A program made the position numbers and the translations under genes. 64,000 bases of DNA, from positions 1 through 64,000 of the forward strand of contig NZ_QNUH01000010.1 in NCBI RefSeq assembly GCF_003385495.1, given 5' to 3'. The DNA is from Chryseobacterium elymi. GTDB lineage: Bacteria; Bacteroidota; Bacteroidia; Flavobacteriales; Weeksellaceae. Of this stretch, positions 63,801 to 64,000 are shown piece by piece. Under the pieces are notes generated by a model that was not told the origin of the DNA, did no database searches, and saw only the letters and a list, made by a program, of their open reading frames with translations. Position 1 is the stretch's first letter, and each line of letters begins with the position of its first letter.

Positions 63801-64000
63801 TTATTCCTGAGTATATTGTGCATCCCACTCGTTACCATCATCTCCTTTATGTCCGTCCAATTTAATAACGAAACTTTTTGTAGGGAAATAAGGGGTCATA
63901 CGGATATCAAGCCATACTCTGTCTTTATTAACTCTGTCCTGCTCGAAACGAACAATTTTGAATTTTTCAATAAGCTTGTCCGGACCTTTGATATTGTCAA
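63801..64000 (-). CDS. C-terminal part of a possible type VI secretion sheath (TssC/DUF5458-like) protein
   Basis: The gene enters from the right edge; about 66 residues are visible: KGPDKLIEKFKIVRFEQDR, then DRVWLDIRMTPYFPTKSFVI, KLDGHKGDDGNEWD and AQYTQE. The LDIRMTPYFPTKSF pattern resembles the end of Bacteroidota TssC-type sheath proteins, which surround the Hcp tube. The identification rests on memory of that segment and could be wrong. If right, T6SS genes would lie to the right of the window. Confidence 0.45.
   Translation of the reverse strand, partial: DNIKGPDKLIEKFKIVRFEQDRVNKDRVWLDIRMTPYFPTKSFVIKLDGHKGDDGNEWDAQYTQE

Overview
The window reads as a chromosomal segment of a flavobacterium, most likely Chryseobacterium or a close Weeksellaceae relative. 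It is AT-rich and Bacteroidota-specific genes are present: gldD, a SusC/SusD pair, LytTR regulators and TAnnTTTG-type -7 promoter elements. The double-glycine leader of the small peptides at 533-1240 is also of a kind I know from Chryseobacterium. Most genes are housekeeping or envelope functions, broken up by patches of decayed mobile and accessory DNA.

Layout. 1-1300: tandem 98-bp intergenic repeats, then four consecutive small genes for double-glycine-leader peptides whose cores share a six-cysteine C...C...CC...C...C framework. 1.4-6.7 kb: MgtE magnesium channel, a BtuF-like protein, free-methionine sulfoxide reductase, a conserved protein, a PhnP-like hydrolase and tRNA-Leu(CAA). 6.8-13.6 kb: a transposase scar and a tripartite RND efflux operon. 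13.8-21.4 kb: ion and envelope-stress genes (a wrecked antiporter fused to a wrecked chloride channel, a DUF389 protein, a DapB-like reductase, MscS, a frameshifted amino acid permease, AraC). 21.5-26.4 kb: a decayed TetR gene with two matching palindromes and an HD protein, a YhcG nuclease scar, an intact IS481-type element that truncates a lipoprotein gene, a heme/P460 protein and an IS982 scar. 26.4-36 kb: a SusCD pair divergent from three secreted phosphoesterases, probably a phosphorus-scavenging locus. 36.8-40.9 kb: a MerC remnant, a COG0523 metallochaperone GTPase and a TonB receptor tied together by three copies of one palindrome (TGCAA-N5-TTGCA), which suggests a Zur-like zinc regulon. 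41-45.7 kb: a cysteine-repeat secreted protein, a class I terpene synthase, a sigma/anti-sigma deletion scar and a GT14 glycosyltransferase. 45.8-52.4 kb: two cold-shock transcription units (DEAD helicase + CspA; a second CSD protein) that share promoter, upstream palindrome and 5' leader, with lgt and a LytS/LytR-type system between them. 52.4-64 kb: L,D-transpeptidase operon, a 26-residue highly basic micro-ORF, queG, rhodanese, HD hydrolase, alpha/beta hydrolase, nitronate monooxygenase, SurA-like foldase, PfkB kinase, gldD, mutY, a lipoprotein and the end of what may be a type VI sheath gene.

The most novel-looking items are the knottin-like peptide cluster (533-1240), the shared cold-shock leader (45800-46000 and 51587-51745), the Zur-like palindromes and the micro-ORF at 54297. 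Several genes are split at homopolymers (T9 at about 18880, A11 at 37096), which could be slippage, phase variation or sequencing error. The sequence alone cannot decide.
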